From assembly GCA_944325055.1 (NCBI GenBank), contig CALUYP010000036.1, positions 1-51,051 of the forward strand: a stretch of 51,051 nucleotides of DNA. The letters are read 5' to 3'. The notes beneath the pieces are model-generated. The model made no database searches and was not told where the DNA came from. It saw nothing but the letters and a program-made list of their open reading frames with translations. Made by a program: the position numbers and the translations under genes. This document shows positions 25,744 through 33,714 of the stretch, one piece after another. The DNA is from an uncultured Elusimicrobiales bacterium (GTDB lineage: Bacteria; Elusimicrobiota; Elusimicrobia; Elusimicrobiales; Elusimicrobiaceae). Within the stretch, counting starts at the first letter, position 1. Each line of letters begins with the position of its first letter.

Positions 25744-25980
25744 TTACGGTACCGGATCGTATCCGCCCGGATGCAGAGGATGACACTTTAATACCCGCAC
25801 CAACGCGAGCCACCCGCCTCTTAGGGCGCCGTATTTACTAATCGCTTGCTTTGCATATCGGCTGCATGTCGGTTCAAAACGACACATGCCGCGCGGTCCT
25901 AACAAAGGACGCACCAGCATCATAAATATGCTGAGAAGCATAAGCAATAAATTCTTACATAAAAGCGAAACTTTCTGCAT
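25744..25980 (-). CDS. yidD: Membrane protein insertion efficiency factor YidD
   Basis: Small peripheral membrane protein of 78 aa thought to assist YidC-dependent insertion. The family core is clear: [20 protein letters not shown], then [18 protein letters not shown]. The three conserved Cys are present. The N-terminal hydrophobic amphipathic stretch is about residues 8-25. It lies between rnpA (24 nt) and yidC (85 nt), the standard order. Confidence 0.95.
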   Translation of the reverse strand: MQKVSLLCKNLLLMLLSIFMMLVRPLLGPRGMCRFEPTCSRYAKQAISKYGALRGGWLALVRVLKCHPLHPGGYDPVP

Positions 25981-26004
25981 AATCCCTTCAATAATATACG
26001 GTTA

Positions 26005-26379
26005 TCATTTCTTTTCTGAAGAGCTGTTAAGTAAAGCGGCTTTGCCGCATAGTGTCTTGAGCGCTTCCTGCGCTGCATGCACATGAATTAATTTTTCGCT
26101 TTCTCGGGGACTTACAACAAGATCCGTTCCCAATTTGATATCTTTTCCGTTTAATCTGAAAGCTTCTCTTAAAAGTCTTTTGATACGGTTTCGTACAACC
26201 GCCGGCCCCAGTTTCCTGGATACTACCACCGCAAAACGGACCGGCCGGTTTACTTCAGGGCCGGACCGCCACCACAATATAATCCCGTTATATTGCAATT
26301 TAAAACCGCCTTGGATTACCTGCTCAAAATCCCTCTTCAGGTGCAGGCGGTGCTTGCGCGGCAGACCGTAAGACCGCAT
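26005..26379 (-). CDS. rnpA: Ribonuclease P protein component
   Basis: Protein subunit of RNase P, needed for tRNA 5' maturation. At 124 aa it is a basic protein with the family motif AVVVSRKLGPAVVRNRIKRLLREAFR, in which the RNR core (V-x-RN-x-IKR) contacts the RNA. An N-terminal aromatic/basic segment (HRLHLKRDFEQVIQ) is also typical. It starts 5 nt downstream of the rpmH stop, so the two are cotranscribed. Confidence 0.96.
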   Translation of the reverse strand: MRSYGLPRKHRLHLKRDFEQVIQGGFKLQYNGIILWWRSGPEVNRPVRFAVVVSRKLGPAVVRNRIKRLLREAFRLNGKDIKLGTDLVVSPRESEKLIHVHAAQEALKTLCGKAALLNSSSEKK

Positions 26380-26384
26380 CTTTC

Positions 26385-26522
26385 TTACGCTCTAATCAGC
26401 TCGTGACGGCCTTTCGCTCTTCTGGCGCTGAGTACTTTGCGGCCTCCGGCGGTGGCCATTCTGGCTCTAAAACCAATGTGTTTGGCACGTCTTCTTTTGT
26501 TTGGTCTATAAGTCGGTAACAT
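26385..26522 (-). CDS. rpmH: 50S ribosomal protein L34
   Basis: A 45 aa ribosomal protein read directly from the sequence. It begins [18 protein letters not shown] and continues [20 protein letters not shown], then ends RHELIRA. The L34 signature (TYRPNKR-x4-HGFR, then GR-x-VL-x-RR-x-KGR) is present with HIGFR in place of HGFR. It leads the rpmH-rnpA-yidD-yidC-jag operon. There is no clear Shine-Dalgarno sequence; AAGAAGAAC just before the ATG may serve weakly. Confidence 0.95.
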   Translation of the reverse strand: MLPTYRPNKRRRAKHIGFRARMATAGGRKVLSARRAKGRHELIRA

Positions 26523-26618
26523 GTTCTTCTTATACGTTATTTCTGGCCCAAGTTTCGAACTGGAAAAAACGTATCTCCTGTAATTAATTTAAATTGGTTT
26601 CTGTTGAAACGTATTGAT

Positions 26619-26648
26619 ATTATATCTTTTCTGGATAAACTTTGCCAA
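26619..26648 (-). promoter_or_regulatory. Promoter of the rpmH operon
   Basis: TTGGCA (26648-26643), 18 bp, TATAAT (26624-26619), about 97 nt before the rpmH ATG. A good sigma-70-type promoter. The long 5' leader contains no obvious known riboswitch. Confidence 0.7.
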
Positions 26649-26777
26649 GATTTTTACATTCATATTTACAATTTTCACTATACAATTTCAATTTAAATTC
26701 CTTCCTAAATAAAATTTATTGCGATGTTTTGTTTTTTCTGGCGACCGCTTTTTTACCAGCCAGAACGTTTTTAAATT

Positions 26778-26786
26778 TGCTATGCT
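26778..26786 (+). promoter_or_regulatory. Leaderless-type extended -10 promoter of recO
   Basis: TGC followed by TATGCT (26781-26786), ending 7 nt before the chosen recO ATG at 26794. No ribosome binding site is visible. Confidence 0.45.
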
Positions 26787-26793
26787 TTTAATT

Positions 26794-27486
26794 ATGATAT
26801 TTACCGACTCGGGCATTGTTCTGTTCCGGCAGGAATTCCGCGAAGCGGATCGGATTATTTCTCTCTACACACGCCACCATGGCCGCATTCACCTGCGTGT
26901 TCCCGGCGTATCGCGTCCGACCGGAAAATTAAAAGCATTAAGCGAAATCTTTACCCACGCTGATTACCGCGTCTATGTAAAACGAGGCGGCACGCTGGGA
27001 ACGGTAACGGGAGGCAAGTTGCAGCGGGTTTTTCCAAATATACGGCAAAATTTAAAAAAAACGTCGCTGGCACTTCATTTTTGCGAACTTTTCCAACGTT
27101 TAACGCCTCTTCATCAGCCCAGTGAAGAAAAATTCGAACTCTTACTTTCCGCTTTAACGGAATTAGAATACGCCGAACCAAACACTGCCTTTGCCGCCGC
27201 TTTTACTTTGAGATTGATGATGTTGGCAGGATTTGGGTTGGATCATCCTGTATTAAAAATTAATCCCGAGTTTTGGCGCCGAATGCATGAAGACAGATTT
27301 TCTTCTTTGCTTTTTACAAAAGAGAAAGATTTGATCGATTTAGAAAAATGCAACAATGTCTGCCGCCGATTCCTGACTCAATCACTCTCTTATCCCCTTC
27401 ATACGCTTAAAAATATGGGATTGGATGAAATTGCACAGAACCATTCTGAAGCCCCTCTTTCCTTTACTCCAGTTGCAACGCATTAG
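26794..27486 (+). CDS. recO: DNA repair protein RecO
   Basis: Recombination mediator of the RecFOR pathway that helps RecA load on SSB-coated DNA. The N-terminal OB-fold motif IVLFRQEFREADRIISLYTRHHGRI is diagnostic. The helical C-terminal domain lacks the four-Cys zinc site of some homologues. I chose the ATG at 26794 (230 aa), because conserved sequence starts there; the longer frame from 26719 adds 25 hydrophobic residues not typical of RecO. No Shine-Dalgarno sequence is present. It diverges from rpmH. Confidence in the family is high, in the start moderate. Confidence 0.88.
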   Translation: MIFTDSGIVLFRQEFREADRIISLYTRHHGRIHLRVPGVSRPTGKLKALSEIFTHADYRVYVKRGGTLGTVTGGKLQRVFPNIRQNLKKTSLALHFCELFQRLTPLHQPSEEKFELLLSALTELEYAEPNTAFAAAFTLRLMMLAGFGLDHPVLKINPEFWRRMHEDRFSSLLFTKEKDLIDLEKCNNVCRRFLTQSLSYPLHTLKNMGLDEIAQNHSEAPLSFTPVATH

Positions 27487-27531
27487 TCCAATTATATATC
27501 AAAGACCTAGATGCAATGGGTCTAAAGGCCC

Positions 27532-27560
27532 TTGTTAGATGATTTTATTTTTGCCATAAT
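27532..27560 (+). promoter_or_regulatory. Possible promoter of first secreted paralogue
   Basis: TTGTTA (27532-27537), 17 bp, CATAAT (27555-27560). The start point would fall just before the GGAGGGA ribosome binding site, giving a very short leader. Confidence 0.45.
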
Positions 27561-27578
27561 TATATGGAGGGAATAAAT

Positions 27579-28214
27579 ATGCGTTGTCCACGTAAAATAT
27601 TGTTTTTTGCATTGTTTTTTTTAACGACTGCACCGCTTTCTCCCAGCTGCGCCCAAGCCATTCTTCCTGATTTTATGTCCATTCCCTCTCCTTGGCAAAA
27701 TGTAGTAGCCCAAGCTAATCAAAAGGTAAAACAGGATAATAGCAATTCCATGCTTGCATTTCGTTTGTTTGAGTATGTAAGAATAAATACGGAAAAGAGC
27801 AAAGGGGAAGAAGAAATTAAAGATTTTTTTAATGTCCTGTACCGCAAGAGGACACCTAGAAGGATGATTCGTAAATGTCAAGCCAATTACGGAGTGATAA
27901 AAGAAGCGCTTGCAGGAAATAAACTGTTCTCTGATTACGGAATAAAAGCGCTTTACCCTAATGATCTGTGCCGCCTTACCGGTGAAGATACCGGATATAT
28001 TAAACGTTTTTTTAATGGAGAGGAAGCTCCCTATAAAGTGATCAGAAACAATAATGCGTTCTTAATTTTCTTACTTCGGGAAGATAGCGTTTTATGGTTT
28101 ATTGCCAATCCAAAAGATATGCTGCTTACTTTCAGTTTTAATGATATGGATGATTTCTTTTCGTTTTCTTTTTTGCAAAATAAATGGAAAGAAATTGCCC
28201 CGTTATGCGATTAA
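27579..28214 (+). CDS. Secreted protein of unknown function (paralogue A)
   Basis: Not a family I recognise. It has a signal peptide (basic MRCPRK, hydrophobic core to about residue 20, likely cleavage after SCAQ) and a mature domain of about 185 aa. Its C-terminal two thirds match the next gene: RKCQANYGVIK, LFSDYGIKAL, the second Cys in NDLCRLT, and SVLWFIANPKDMLLTFSFND. The two conserved Cys could form a disulfide. I chose the ATG at 27579 because GGAGGGA (27566-27572) is well spaced; the ATG at 27564 overlaps that site. It is probably periplasmic or exported. Confidence 0.7.
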   Translation: MRCPRKILFFALFFLTTAPLSPSCAQAILPDFMSIPSPWQNVVAQANQKVKQDNSNSMLAFRLFEYVRINTEKSKGEEEIKDFFNVLYRKRTPRRMIRKCQANYGVIKEALAGNKLFSDYGIKALYPNDLCRLTGEDTGYIKRFFNGEEAPYKVIRNNNAFLIFLLREDSVLWFIANPKDMLLTFSFNDMDDFFSFSFLQNKWKEIAPLCD

Positions 28215-28331
28215 GGGTACAGCCCCTATCCTCTTATTATAGGTCTTTTGGCCCTTTAAAATTAGGTACAAATACCCTTTTATAAAATGACTATTTTTTG
28301 AATAATATAAAAAATAGGAACTGGAGAAAAG

Positions 28332-28946
28332 ATGATGCATTTTATAAAAAAAATTAAAATAATAGCGTTTTTGGTTCTATCTTTCTTACCGGCTTATATG
28401 CTGCACGCTGAAAAAGGCGTTTCTGATAATAAGAATCCTATATCGTGGCAAGAAGCATTGAAAAACTTAAACAAAAAAGTTGCTTATGAAGAAGAAGGCG
28501 GCGTGTTAGGCGTTTCAGTTGGAAAACAGATAGCCCGTATTACTGTACATGCACAAGAAACAGAAAAATTATCAGACTATTATTTTCAATTGCCTGAAAC
28601 CTACGCAAACAGATGTAAAACGAATTATGGAATTGTAAAAACATATTTGCAAGAGAATCCACTGTTTAAAGACTATGGGTTGACGGCGATTGACCCAGAA
28701 AGTTTTTGTGAACTCACGATAGACGATTTATCTATCATAGGCTCTTTTGCCGAAGACGAATATCCCGTTTCCCAAGCCAGCCAGTATAAGAAAGTTATAC
28801 TTCTTATGCTCCATTCAGAAAACTCTTTATTTTGGTTTGTGATCAATCCGCAGGATAAAATGATTACGTTCAACTATGATGATGCTTTGAACCTGAATAA
28901 ACTGGAAGTATTGAATACGGCATCTAAAACGCTTTCTGTGAAATAA
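28332..28946 (+). CDS. Secreted protein of unknown function (paralogue B)
   Basis: A 204 aa exported protein, paralogous to the gene at 27579. It has a signal peptide at about residues 1-27 (KKIKIIAFLVLSFLPAYML, then HAE) and the shared domain: NRCKTNYGIVK, LFKDYGLTAI, SFCELT, NSLFWFVINPQDKMITFNYDD. The N-terminal part of the mature region, between the signal peptide and NRCKTNYG, differs from paralogue A. GGAG at 28323-28326 fits either of two adjacent ATG codons. A strong terminator follows. Lower G+C than the neighbouring aminoacyl-tRNA synthetase genes is apparent. Function unknown. Confidence 0.7.
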   Translation: MMHFIKKIKIIAFLVLSFLPAYMLHAEKGVSDNKNPISWQEALKNLNKKVAYEEEGGVLGVSVGKQIARITVHAQETEKLSDYYFQLPETYANRCKTNYGIVKTYLQENPLFKDYGLTAIDPESFCELTIDDLSIIGSFAEDEYPVSQASQYKKVILLMLHSENSLFWFVINPQDKMITFNYDDALNLNKLEVLNTASKTLSVK

Positions 28947-28956
28947 TCTCTATCCC

Positions 28957-28988
28957 AACCCCCCCGGATATTAACGCCGGGGGTTTTA
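28957..28988 (+). terminator. Terminator after secreted paralogue B
   Basis: AACCCCC(CC)GG (28957-28967) pairs with CCGGGGGTT (28977-28985), followed by a TTTT run. Confidence 0.75.
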
Positions 28989-28991
28989 AAT

Positions 28992-29651
28992 TCAAGATAA
29001 CAAATCATCCATATCGGGATAAATATCTTCCAGTGATCTATAGATTTTAAAAGCATTCTCCAATATATATTGGGTTGGTTTCTTGATTTGAGGCACAACA
29101 CAAGTACGCATTCGGGCGGTAATAGCGGCAGTAGCCCCGGCGACGGAATCTTCAAACACCAAACACTCCGAAACATCCACCTCCAACTTTTGGGCCGTTT
29201 TCAAATAAACCTCCGGATCGGGTTTTGGACGAGAAACGTTGTTAGAAGTAGTAATAGAAGAAAAGTATTTTTTGATTTCTTTTTTTTCCAACAGAAACAT
29301 GACCCAACGCGTAATATTGGAAGAAGCAAGCGCCAATTTAAGACCCCGGTTATAAAAAAATTCTAATGCCTTTCGCGCCCCGGGACGGAAATGTATTTCT
29401 CCGTTGGAAGCTAGGTATTCTTCAAAAATTTCGCCGGTACGTTTATGGATTTTATGAATATCCGTTTCCGGGCCAAAATGCTGGATAATAAACCGGGCGG
29501 CGTCGTCACGGCTGATACCCACGCAGGATTCGAACAATTCATAGGTAAAATTTAATCCTTCCTCCGCAGCCGCTTTTTTATAACATTCGAAATAAATCGG
29601 TTCGGTATTAAAAAGCAAACCGTCCATATCAAAAATAACGGTTGTAATCAT
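28992..29651 (-). CDS. HAD superfamily hydrolase, beta-phosphoglucomutase-like
   Basis: Haloacid dehalogenase-like phosphatase or phosphomutase of 219 aa. Motif I is FDMDGLLFNTEP with the nucleophile and acid/base Asp pair. A helical cap follows. Motif II is the ASSNIT segment, then a Lys in SRPKPDPEVYL, and motif IV is VFEDSVAGATAA. This pattern suits sugar-phosphate phosphatases and beta-phosphoglucomutases; the substrate cannot be named. It is a single gene. There is no ribosome binding site, and an extended -10 ends 6 nt before the ATG, so the mRNA is probably leaderless. The ATG ends a convergent-divergent junction with glyQ on the other side. Confidence 0.88.
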   Translation of the reverse strand: MITTVIFDMDGLLFNTEPIYFECYKKAAAEEGLNFTYELFESCVGISRDDAARFIIQHFGPETDIHKIHKRTGEIFEEYLASNGEIHFRPGARKALEFFYNRGLKLALASSNITRWVMFLLEKKEIKKYFSSITTSNNVSRPKPDPEVYLKTAQKLEVDVSECLVFEDSVAGATAAITARMRTCVVPQIKKPTQYILENAFKIYRSLEDIYPDMDDLLS

Positions 29652-29657
29652 ATACGT

Positions 29658-29666
29658 ATTATAGCA
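29658..29666 (-). promoter_or_regulatory. Leaderless-type extended -10 promoter of HAD gene
   Basis: TGC followed by TATAAT (29663-29658), 6 nt before the ATG at 29651. No -35 needed by the extended -10 model. Confidence 0.6.
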
Positions 29667-29709
29667 GTTTTTGTAAAGGGCAGCCTCTGCAGCGTACGTC
29701 CGTATTTTA

Positions 29710-29715
29710 TATAAT
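29710..29715 (+). promoter_or_regulatory. -10 element of glyQ-glyS
   Basis: TATAAT at 29710-29715, 9 nt before the ATG at 29725. No clear -35 and no TG extension; no Shine-Dalgarno sequence, so a leaderless or nearly leaderless mRNA is likely. Confidence 0.45.
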
Positions 29716-29724
29716 ATTTTGGTT

Positions 29725-30612
29725 ATGAAACATGGTATGAATTTTCAGGATATGATATCCGCATTAAACACTTACTGGACTAAACAAGGCTGCATCCTTG
29801 TTCAGCCCTATGACGTTGAAAAAGGAGCCGGCACCTACAATCCGGAAACTTTTTTCGGCTCGCTGACTCATAAACCGGTCAAAAGAGCTTACGTGGAACC
29901 CTGCCGCAGACCCGCTGACGGACGTTACGGCGAAAATCCAAACCGCTTAGGTAAATATTATCAATACCAAGTCATCATGAAACCTTCGCCAGCCAATATT
30001 CAAGAAATTTATTTAAATTCTTTAAAGACTATCGGATTGGATCCCAAACAACATGACGTGCGCTGGATTGAGGATGATTGGCAGTCCCCCACGTTGGGCG
30101 CCTCCGGCGTCGGCTGGGAAATATGGCTGGACGGCATGGAAATCACCCAATTTACCTATTTCCAAAATATGGCTGGTTATGCGCTCAATCCGATTACCGT
30201 GGAAATTACTTACGGGCTGGAACGTATTGCCATGTATTGCCAAAAAGTGGATAATGTTTTCGATGTGAGATGGAATGATGAAGTGACCTATCGGGACGTC
30301 CATCATGAAGGTGAAAGACAGTTTTCCCATTATTACTTTGAAGAAACGAATGTGGATCATCTGCGCCGTTATATTCAGGAATGTGAAGAAGAGTGTTTTG
30401 CTTTGTGTAAAAAAGGGCTTTATCTTCCGGCTTATGATGACGCGATGAAACTGTCGCATTACTTTAACATGCTCGAAGCGCGCGGAGCGATTTCCGTTTC
30501 CGACCGCACCAACAACATTACCCGCATTCGCAACTTAGCCAAAGCCTGTGCAAAAGCCTATGTAGAAAGCGTAGAAAAAGATTCATCTTGTAAAGAGGAG
30601 GCCGCCCAATGA
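29725..30612 (+). CDS. glyQ: Glycyl-tRNA synthetase alpha subunit
   Basis: Catalytic subunit of the bacterial alpha2beta2 glycyl-tRNA synthetase, class II. Conserved segments include [44 protein letters not shown] and [18 protein letters not shown]. The ATG at 29725 gives 295 aa; an alternative in-frame ATG at 29737 (MNFQDM) is equally conserved, and neither has a ribosome binding site. I prefer 29725 because of its distance from the -10. It overlaps glyS by 4 nt. Confidence 0.95.
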   Translation: MKHGMNFQDMISALNTYWTKQGCILVQPYDVEKGAGTYNPETFFGSLTHKPVKRAYVEPCRRPADGRYGENPNRLGKYYQYQVIMKPSPANIQEIYLNSLKTIGLDPKQHDVRWIEDDWQSPTLGASGVGWEIWLDGMEITQFTYFQNMAGYALNPITVEITYGLERIAMYCQKVDNVFDVRWNDEVTYRDVHHEGERQFSHYYFEETNVDHLRRYIQECEEECFALCKKGLYLPAYDDAMKLSHYFNMLEARGAISVSDRTNNITRIRNLAKACAKAYVESVEKDSSCKEEAAQ

Positions 30613-32687
30613 ACGCATTGCTGGAAATTGGGGTGGAACATTTACCCGCCCGCTTTATGGCTCCGGCCTTAAAGCAACTGGAAACCTTAACCGCACAACT
30701 ATTGGATGAGAAAAGAATCGCCTATAAATCGGTAGAGTCCTTTGGCACTTACCGCAGGTTGGTTGTATTTATAGAAGAAATTGCGGACAAGTCGGCAGAT
30801 ATACAAAAAGAAGTGAAAGGCCCGCCCGCTAAACTTTTAAAAGACGCCAACGGTAATTTCACCCCCCAAAGCGCGGGTTTTGCGCAGAAAAACGGTATTG
30901 CGCCTGAAAAGCTGACGGTAGTAGAAACGGACAAAGGCCCATTTATCTACGCTGTCATAAAAACAAAAGGCGAAAAAACGGCAAAATTATTGCCGGAAAT
31001 TTTTACGCGTATCGTAACGGGGCTGGAGTTTGCAAAAAATATGATTTGGGAAGAGTCCGGCCTGCGCTACGGACGCCCGATACGGTCTCTGATCGGACTT
31101 TACGGAAACAAAGTGATTAAATTCTCTGTAGCCGGAGTCCACTCAAACCGCAATACCTATCCGCTTTCTTCGTTCGGACGAAAACCGATTAAAGTGGAAA
31201 AAGCCGATAAATTTTACTATGCCGACCTGCTCCGCTCCCAACCGCAGCCTATTTTAGTGCTGCCGCAAGAACGCCGGGACGCGCTTATAAAGACGGTTTC
31301 CAATGAAGCAAAAGTACGCGGCTACCAGGCCGATTTAGATCCTGCCTTAATCGAGGAGACCGTTTGGTTTACCGAACATCCCGTGGCGGTAAGCGGGGAT
31401 TTTGAAATCAAATTTTTAACTCTGCCAAAAGATTTGGTAACCACGGTGTTAAAAAAACAAATCAAGATGTTTCCCGTCTTAAACGACAAGGGCGGTTTGG
31501 AACCGTATTTTATTGCCGTGCGGGACGGAATATCCGTTAACCAAAATGAAGTGCGCGACGGATTTAAAAAAGTAATGTCGGCACGCCTGTCGGATGCGGT
31601 GTTCTTTTTTGAAAATGATAAAAAAGAAGGATTGGAAAAATTTAAAGAAAAGCTTAAAAATGTACAATTTTTAGAAGGTCTCGGTTCGATGTACGACAAG
31701 TCCGAACGGACCCGCCGGCTGGCAGACTGGCTGTGTGAAAAATTGGGCAAGAATGAGTTGGCAAAAACGGTAGATTATGCGGGATCGTATGCATATGCGG
31801 ATTTAGCCAGCCATGTGGTTTATGAATTTCCGGAATTGCAAGGATACATGGGCGGGCGGTATGCCGCTTTAGAAGGACGTACGGATGCGGCCCAAGCGAT
31901 GGAGGAATTTTACTTCCCGCTTACTTCTTCCTCCGAGTTGCCAAATACGGAAGCGGGCTGTCTTGTTTCTTTAGCCGGGAAGATAGATACGCTGACGGGT
32001 AATTTTTTAATTGGACAAATCCCCACGGGAAGTGAAGATCCTTTTGCCTTACGCCGCCAAGCATTTGGAGCGGTGCGTATTCTGTTGGAAAAAGGATTGA
32101 ACGTCTCCTTAAAAGAACTGGTTGAAAAATCGGCCTCTTTGTATCCGGCTGGGACGCCTGATAAAGGATTAAAAGAGTTACCCGGCTTTTTATTTCAGCG
32201 GGTAGCTTCCATATTAGAACAACGCGGCCACCAAGCCAACAGCCTAAACGCGGTATCCAATTGGTATGAAATACCGCTTACGCAGGCAGAAGCGTTAGTC
32301 AGCGCATTGGAAACGGTTAAACAGGGCGAAAATTTCGCCTTGCTGATGGAACCGGCAAAGCGCGTATGTAATATTTTAAAGAAATCTGAAGACATAACGG
32401 AAGAGATCGACGAGAAGAAACTGCTCCTGCCGGCTGAAAAAGCATTGTATGAAAAAATTTATGAAGTAGATTGCGCCTTGGGTTGTTCTGTAAGCAAAGC
32501 TTGCAGTAAAGAGGAATACCTTCAAATACTCAAGACATACAGCGCTTTCAGAGAACCGTTGGAGCAATTTTTCAAAGACGTCATGGTAAACGATAAAGAT
32601 GCTTCCATACGGAAAAATCGTTTGGCCTTGCTGGCGCGCGTGCGTCGTTATTTAACGCAAACGCTGGCGGATATTACTAAGCTGTAA
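30609..32687 (+). CDS. glyS: Glycyl-tRNA synthetase beta subunit
   Basis: tRNA-binding subunit of the alpha2beta2 enzyme, 692 aa (E. coli 689). It starts with the typical [19 protein letters not shown] central HD-like domain and the segment [19 protein letters not shown] are present, and the C-terminal anticodon-binding domain contains [25 protein letters not shown] precedes the ATG, which overlaps the glyQ stop in an ATGA junction. A strong terminator follows. Confidence 0.95.
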   Translation: MNALLEIGVEHLPARFMAPALKQLETLTAQLLDEKRIAYKSVESFGTYRRLVVFIEEIADKSADIQKEVKGPPAKLLKDANGNFTPQSAGFAQKNGIAPEKLTVVETDKGPFIYAVIKTKGEKTAKLLPEIFTRIVTGLEFAKNMIWEESGLRYGRPIRSLIGLYGNKVIKFSVAGVHSNRNTYPLSSFGRKPIKVEKADKFYYADLLRSQPQPILVLPQERRDALIKTVSNEAKVRGYQADLDPALIEETVWFTEHPVAVSGDFEIKFLTLPKDLVTTVLKKQIKMFPVLNDKGGLEPYFIAVRDGISVNQNEVRDGFKKVMSARLSDAVFFFENDKKEGLEKFKEKLKNVQFLEGLGSMYDKSERTRRLADWLCEKLGKNELAKTVDYAGSYAYADLASHVVYEFPELQGYMGGRYAALEGRTDAAQAMEEFYFPLTSSSELPNTEAGCLVSLAGKIDTLTGNFLIGQIPTGSEDPFALRRQAFGAVRILLEKGLNVSLKELVEKSASLYPAGTPDKGLKELPGFLFQRVASILEQRGHQANSLNAVSNWYEIPLTQAEALVSALETVKQGENFALLMEPAKRVCNILKKSEDITEEIDEKKLLLPAEKALYEKIYEVDCALGCSVSKACSKEEYLQILKTYSAFREPLEQFFKDVMVNDKDASIRKNRLALLARVRRYLTQTLADITKL

Positions 32688-32702
32688 TTTTGATACCGTC
32701 TT

Positions 32703-32740
32703 AAAATACCCGCTCCGTAAAAAAACGGTGCGGGTATTTT
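32703..32740 (+). terminator. Terminator of glyQ-glyS
   Basis: Eleven-bp stem AAAATACCCGC (32703-32713) / GCGGGTATTTT (32730-32740), with an inner CCGT/ACGG helix. Confidence 0.88.
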
Positions 32741-32772
32741 AAAAAGATGATTTCAAACGATAAATTTACCCC

Positions 32773-32800
32773 TTGAAAAATCATTAAAAATTCCTATACT
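32773..32800 (+). promoter_or_regulatory. Promoter of orphan noncoding RNA
   Basis: TTGAAA (32773-32778), 16 bp, TATACT (32795-32800). Predicted start near 32807. It is separated from glyS by a strong terminator. Confidence 0.65.
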
Positions 32801-32806
32801 ATCCAT

Positions 32807-33297
32807 ACAGGAAGTAAGTCCGTAGGCCTGCCGGGTGTTGCTTGGTAAGCGGACAAAAGCGGTAACGAGAGGTAGTGTTGCTGTTGTTGTAAAGGCGCCA
32901 GTCTGAAAGAAGTTGGCATACGTGCTTGTAAAAAGCGAAGATGGTTGGGTTACATAACTGTCTGTAGGCTGGTAAGGCGTAGAGCAAGATGTATTCGGAC
33001 GCGGATGGAGCAGGGCAATAGATGTTGTTTCATCTGGAAGTTAAGGCGCTGACGTGAAGTTGTAAAGCGGTGTAGTGCGGCAAGAAGGATGAGGTAGTCG
33101 TACAAAGTCGTTGGCAGCGTTGTTTCCGGAGGTTGATGTAATTGGTTCGGCCGGAAGGAAACGTAAAAAGCAGCATAAAACCCGGTGATGTGGGTTGTGT
33201 AAGGCCTATCTCGGAAGAAGGAAAAAAGCAGTGAGGAGTAAAAATGGAGACGTCAAGATGAACCCCTCGGTTTAGGTAAACCGGGGGGTTCTACTTT
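32807..33297 (+). ncRNA. Uncharacterised structured noncoding RNA (about 490 nt)
   Basis: No plausible coding frame crosses this region, yet it has a good promoter and a strong terminator. It is purine-rich, with far more G than C, unlike flanking genes. Its ends can pair: TCCG-TAGGCCT (32819-32829) with AGGCCTA-tct-CGGA (33202-33215), and nested inside CCGGGT (32831-32836) with ACCCGG (33180-33185). The latter competes with a local hairpin AACCC/GGGTT (33179-33196). Local hairpins include GCTT-GGT-AAGC (32840-32850), GCTT...AAGC (32924-32936), AGATG/CATCT (33020-33035) and TTCCGG/CCGGAA (33124-33156). The tetranucleotide GTAA occurs 11 times before the terminator. I cannot match it to RNase P, tmRNA, SRP or 6S RNA. 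Function unknown. Confidence 0.65.
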
Positions 33298-33298
33298 T
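33260..33298 (+). terminator. Terminator of the noncoding RNA
   Basis: GAACCCC (33260-33266) / GGGGTTC (33285-33291) with inner CGGTTT/AAACCG, followed by TACTTTTT. Confidence 0.88.
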
Positions 33299-33335
33299 TA
33301 AAAGGAAATAATCCAAAACGGCAAAAGAACGGTAT

Positions 33336-33689
33336 TTATTCCAGCACACTGGGCGGCGGAAGCGGCTGCATTTCAGTGGGTGCGCTTTGGGAGGAAGAAA
33401 CGCCGGAATCATTCTCAACTTCTTCATCTTGTAATGGAGTTAAGATCATTTCTTCATAAGATTCGTCCGGCAACGGCGCCATATCGATTTCTTGTGGAAT
33501 TGGTGTTTCTTCCGAAAACTGCGGCTGTGTTTCTTCCGTACCGGATGACGAGGAACCTTTAGAGGAAGAAGAGATGGAAGATCCGTCTGATGAATAGGCA
33601 TTGCTAGGGTTCCACCAAGCGGGCGGATTGCCTGCACAAGCCGTTAAAAAGACAGCAAAGGCCAATATCGAAAACAAGTTCTTTTTCAT
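33336..33689 (-). CDS. Small Ser-rich lipoprotein
   Basis: Predicted lipoprotein of 117 aa, function unknown. The signal peptide MKKNLFSILAFAVF ends in the lipobox LTAC, so Cys18 should be lipidated. The mature part starts AGNPPAWWNPSN, then a Ser-rich stretch (about 33-50), and the rest is Pro/Glu-rich, acidic and probably disordered. No known domain. It is a single gene. There is no ribosome binding site, and TGG-TATAAT ends 6 nt before the ATG, predicting a leaderless mRNA. It is convergent with the noncoding RNA. Confidence 0.7.
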   Translation of the reverse strand: MKKNLFSILAFAVFLTACAGNPPAWWNPSNAYSSDGSSISSSSKGSSSSGTEETQPQFSEETPIPQEIDMAPLPDESYEEMILTPLQDEEVENDSGVSSSQSAPTEMQPLPPPSVLE

Positions 33690-33695
33690 AATCTC

Positions 33696-33704
33696 ATTAT
33701 ACCA
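33696..33704 (-). promoter_or_regulatory. Leaderless-type extended -10 promoter of lipoprotein gene
   Basis: TGG followed by TATAAT (33701-33696), 6 nt before the ATG at 33689. Confidence 0.6.
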
Positions 33705-33714
33705 ATATCATATA

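Noticed and set aside
26630-26640. DnaA box in the rpmH-recO spacer
   Set aside because: A single TTATCCAGA-like site with mismatches inside the promoter; no cluster, so no origin is called.
33144-33175. SRP RNA helix-8 motif (GGCCGGAAGGAA...GCAGC)
   Set aside because: Only part of the consensus is present, the spacing to GCAGC is wrong and the symmetric loop cannot be formed.
32807-33215. RNase P RNA as identity of the noncoding RNA
   Set aside because: GGAAGTAAGTCCG, GGAGCAGGGCAATAG and AAAACCCGG resemble pieces of conserved RNase P regions. However, the first lies only a few bases after the promoter, leaving no room for helices P1-P3, and the ACAGAAA and GGTAAGAGC core hairpins are not found. 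A covariance search would settle it.
32807-33260. CsrB-like sponge RNA with many GGA motifs
   Set aside because: I counted about 14 GGA trinucleotides, which is not more than expected for such G/A-rich sequence, and they are not regularly in hairpin loops.
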